Position numbers and translations under genes: made by a program. Below are positions 33,992 to 34,112 of a DNA stretch of 34,112 nt, piece after piece; positions within the stretch are counted from its first letter, which is position 1, and the number at the start of each line of letters is the position of its first letter. Location of the stretch: the NCBI GenBank assembly GCA_003279455.1, contig QCHU01000014.1, positions 1 through 34,112 of the forward strand, in the 5' to 3' direction. A model generated the notes under the pieces. The model searched no databases. It was not told the origin of the DNA and saw only the letters and a list, made by a program, of their open reading frames with translations. The DNA comes from Prochlorococcus sp. AG-402-G19 (GTDB lineage: Bacteria; Cyanobacteriota; Cyanobacteriia; PCC-6307; Cyanobiaceae).

Positions 33992-34112
33992 ATGAGCAAA
34001 TTAAAAGGACCTGATGGACGAGCAGGAGATCGTCTACCAAATGGTATGCCTGCAGTCTCCTGGGAAAGACGATGGACAGAGGGAGCCCTCCCTTTATGGT
34101 TAGTAGCTACTG
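33992..34112 (+). CDS. psbJ: Photosystem II protein J (partial, cut by window end)
   Basis: The first 40 codons are visible, starting [20 protein letters not shown] and reaching [17 protein letters not shown] at the window end. PsbJ is a single-helix photosystem II subunit near cytochrome b559; the PLWLVAT segment is the start of the helix. The long N-terminus (about 35 residues before the helix) matches the extended picocyanobacterial form rather than the ~40-residue plant protein. The rest of the helix and the stop lie beyond the window. ATG start, 11 bases after psbL. Confidence 0.94.
   Translation, partial: MSKLKGPDGRAGDRLPNGMPAVSWERRWTEGALPLWLVAT

Overview
The window looks like chromosomal DNA of a marine picocyanobacterium, most likely Prochlorococcus. 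The evidence is the low GC content, very tight gene packing, photosystem genes (psbK, psbE, psbL, psbJ, ycf48, a membrane-anchored rubredoxin), the cyanobacterial-type NDH-1 genes ndhC-ndhK-ndhJ, chlD for Mg-chelatase, and a cyanobacteria-restricted DUF3155 protein. The DNA photolyase together with moderate (not extreme) AT richness suggests a low-light I (NATL-like) lineage; this is inference. I see no transposase, integrase, CRISPR array or phage gene. The region reads as core genome.

Layout. 1-5.7 kb: ammonium transporter amt with a textbook terminator, ispH (last step of the MEP isoprenoid pathway), a DoxX-like membrane protein, purH on the minus strand, and a small alpha/beta-hydrolase. 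5.7-9.8 kb: DUF3155, a soluble Hik2/CSK-like histidine kinase, cobS (B12 assembly, with a problematic start codon), tgt (queuosine) and psbK ending in a strong hairpin terminator. 9.8-15.2 kb: a Gfo/Idh oxidoreductase behind a CNNM/CorC-type membrane protein, a CAU-anticodon tRNA, pyrE-ygfZ, and a RecB-like/DEDD double-nuclease protein. 15.2-20.3 kb: phosphohexomutase plus the house-cleaning pyrophosphatase rdgB; then, on the minus strand, a carotenoid cleavage oxygenase, hisB and fabI. 20.4-25 kb: a thioredoxin-fold protein, a DegT-type aminotransferase, and the minus-strand run folK, Nudix hydrolase, photolyase. 25-30.4 kb: chlD, the ATPase and MCE subunits of a lipid ABC importer, and a membrane-anchored YvcK/CofD-like protein. 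30.4-34.1 kb: ndhC-ndhK-ndhJ facing a photosystem-assembly run rubredoxin, ycf48, psbE, psbL, psbJ.

How it fits together. The right end is a photosynthetic electron-transfer block: NDH-1 core subunits are divergent from rubredoxin (photosystem I assembly) and Ycf48 (photosystem II assembly), followed by the cytochrome b559 cassette. The usual psbF gene (cytochrome b559 beta subunit) is not between psbE and psbL; only 29 bases separate them. This is the most striking observation in the window. Other points worth a look: cobS homology extends upstream of any ATG/GTG/TTG codon, the RecB-like protein appears to have lost its PD-(D/E)XK nuclease residues while keeping DEDD residues, and the Hik2-like kinase has no cysteine in its sensor domain. 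I found no convincing previously undescribed multi-gene system.
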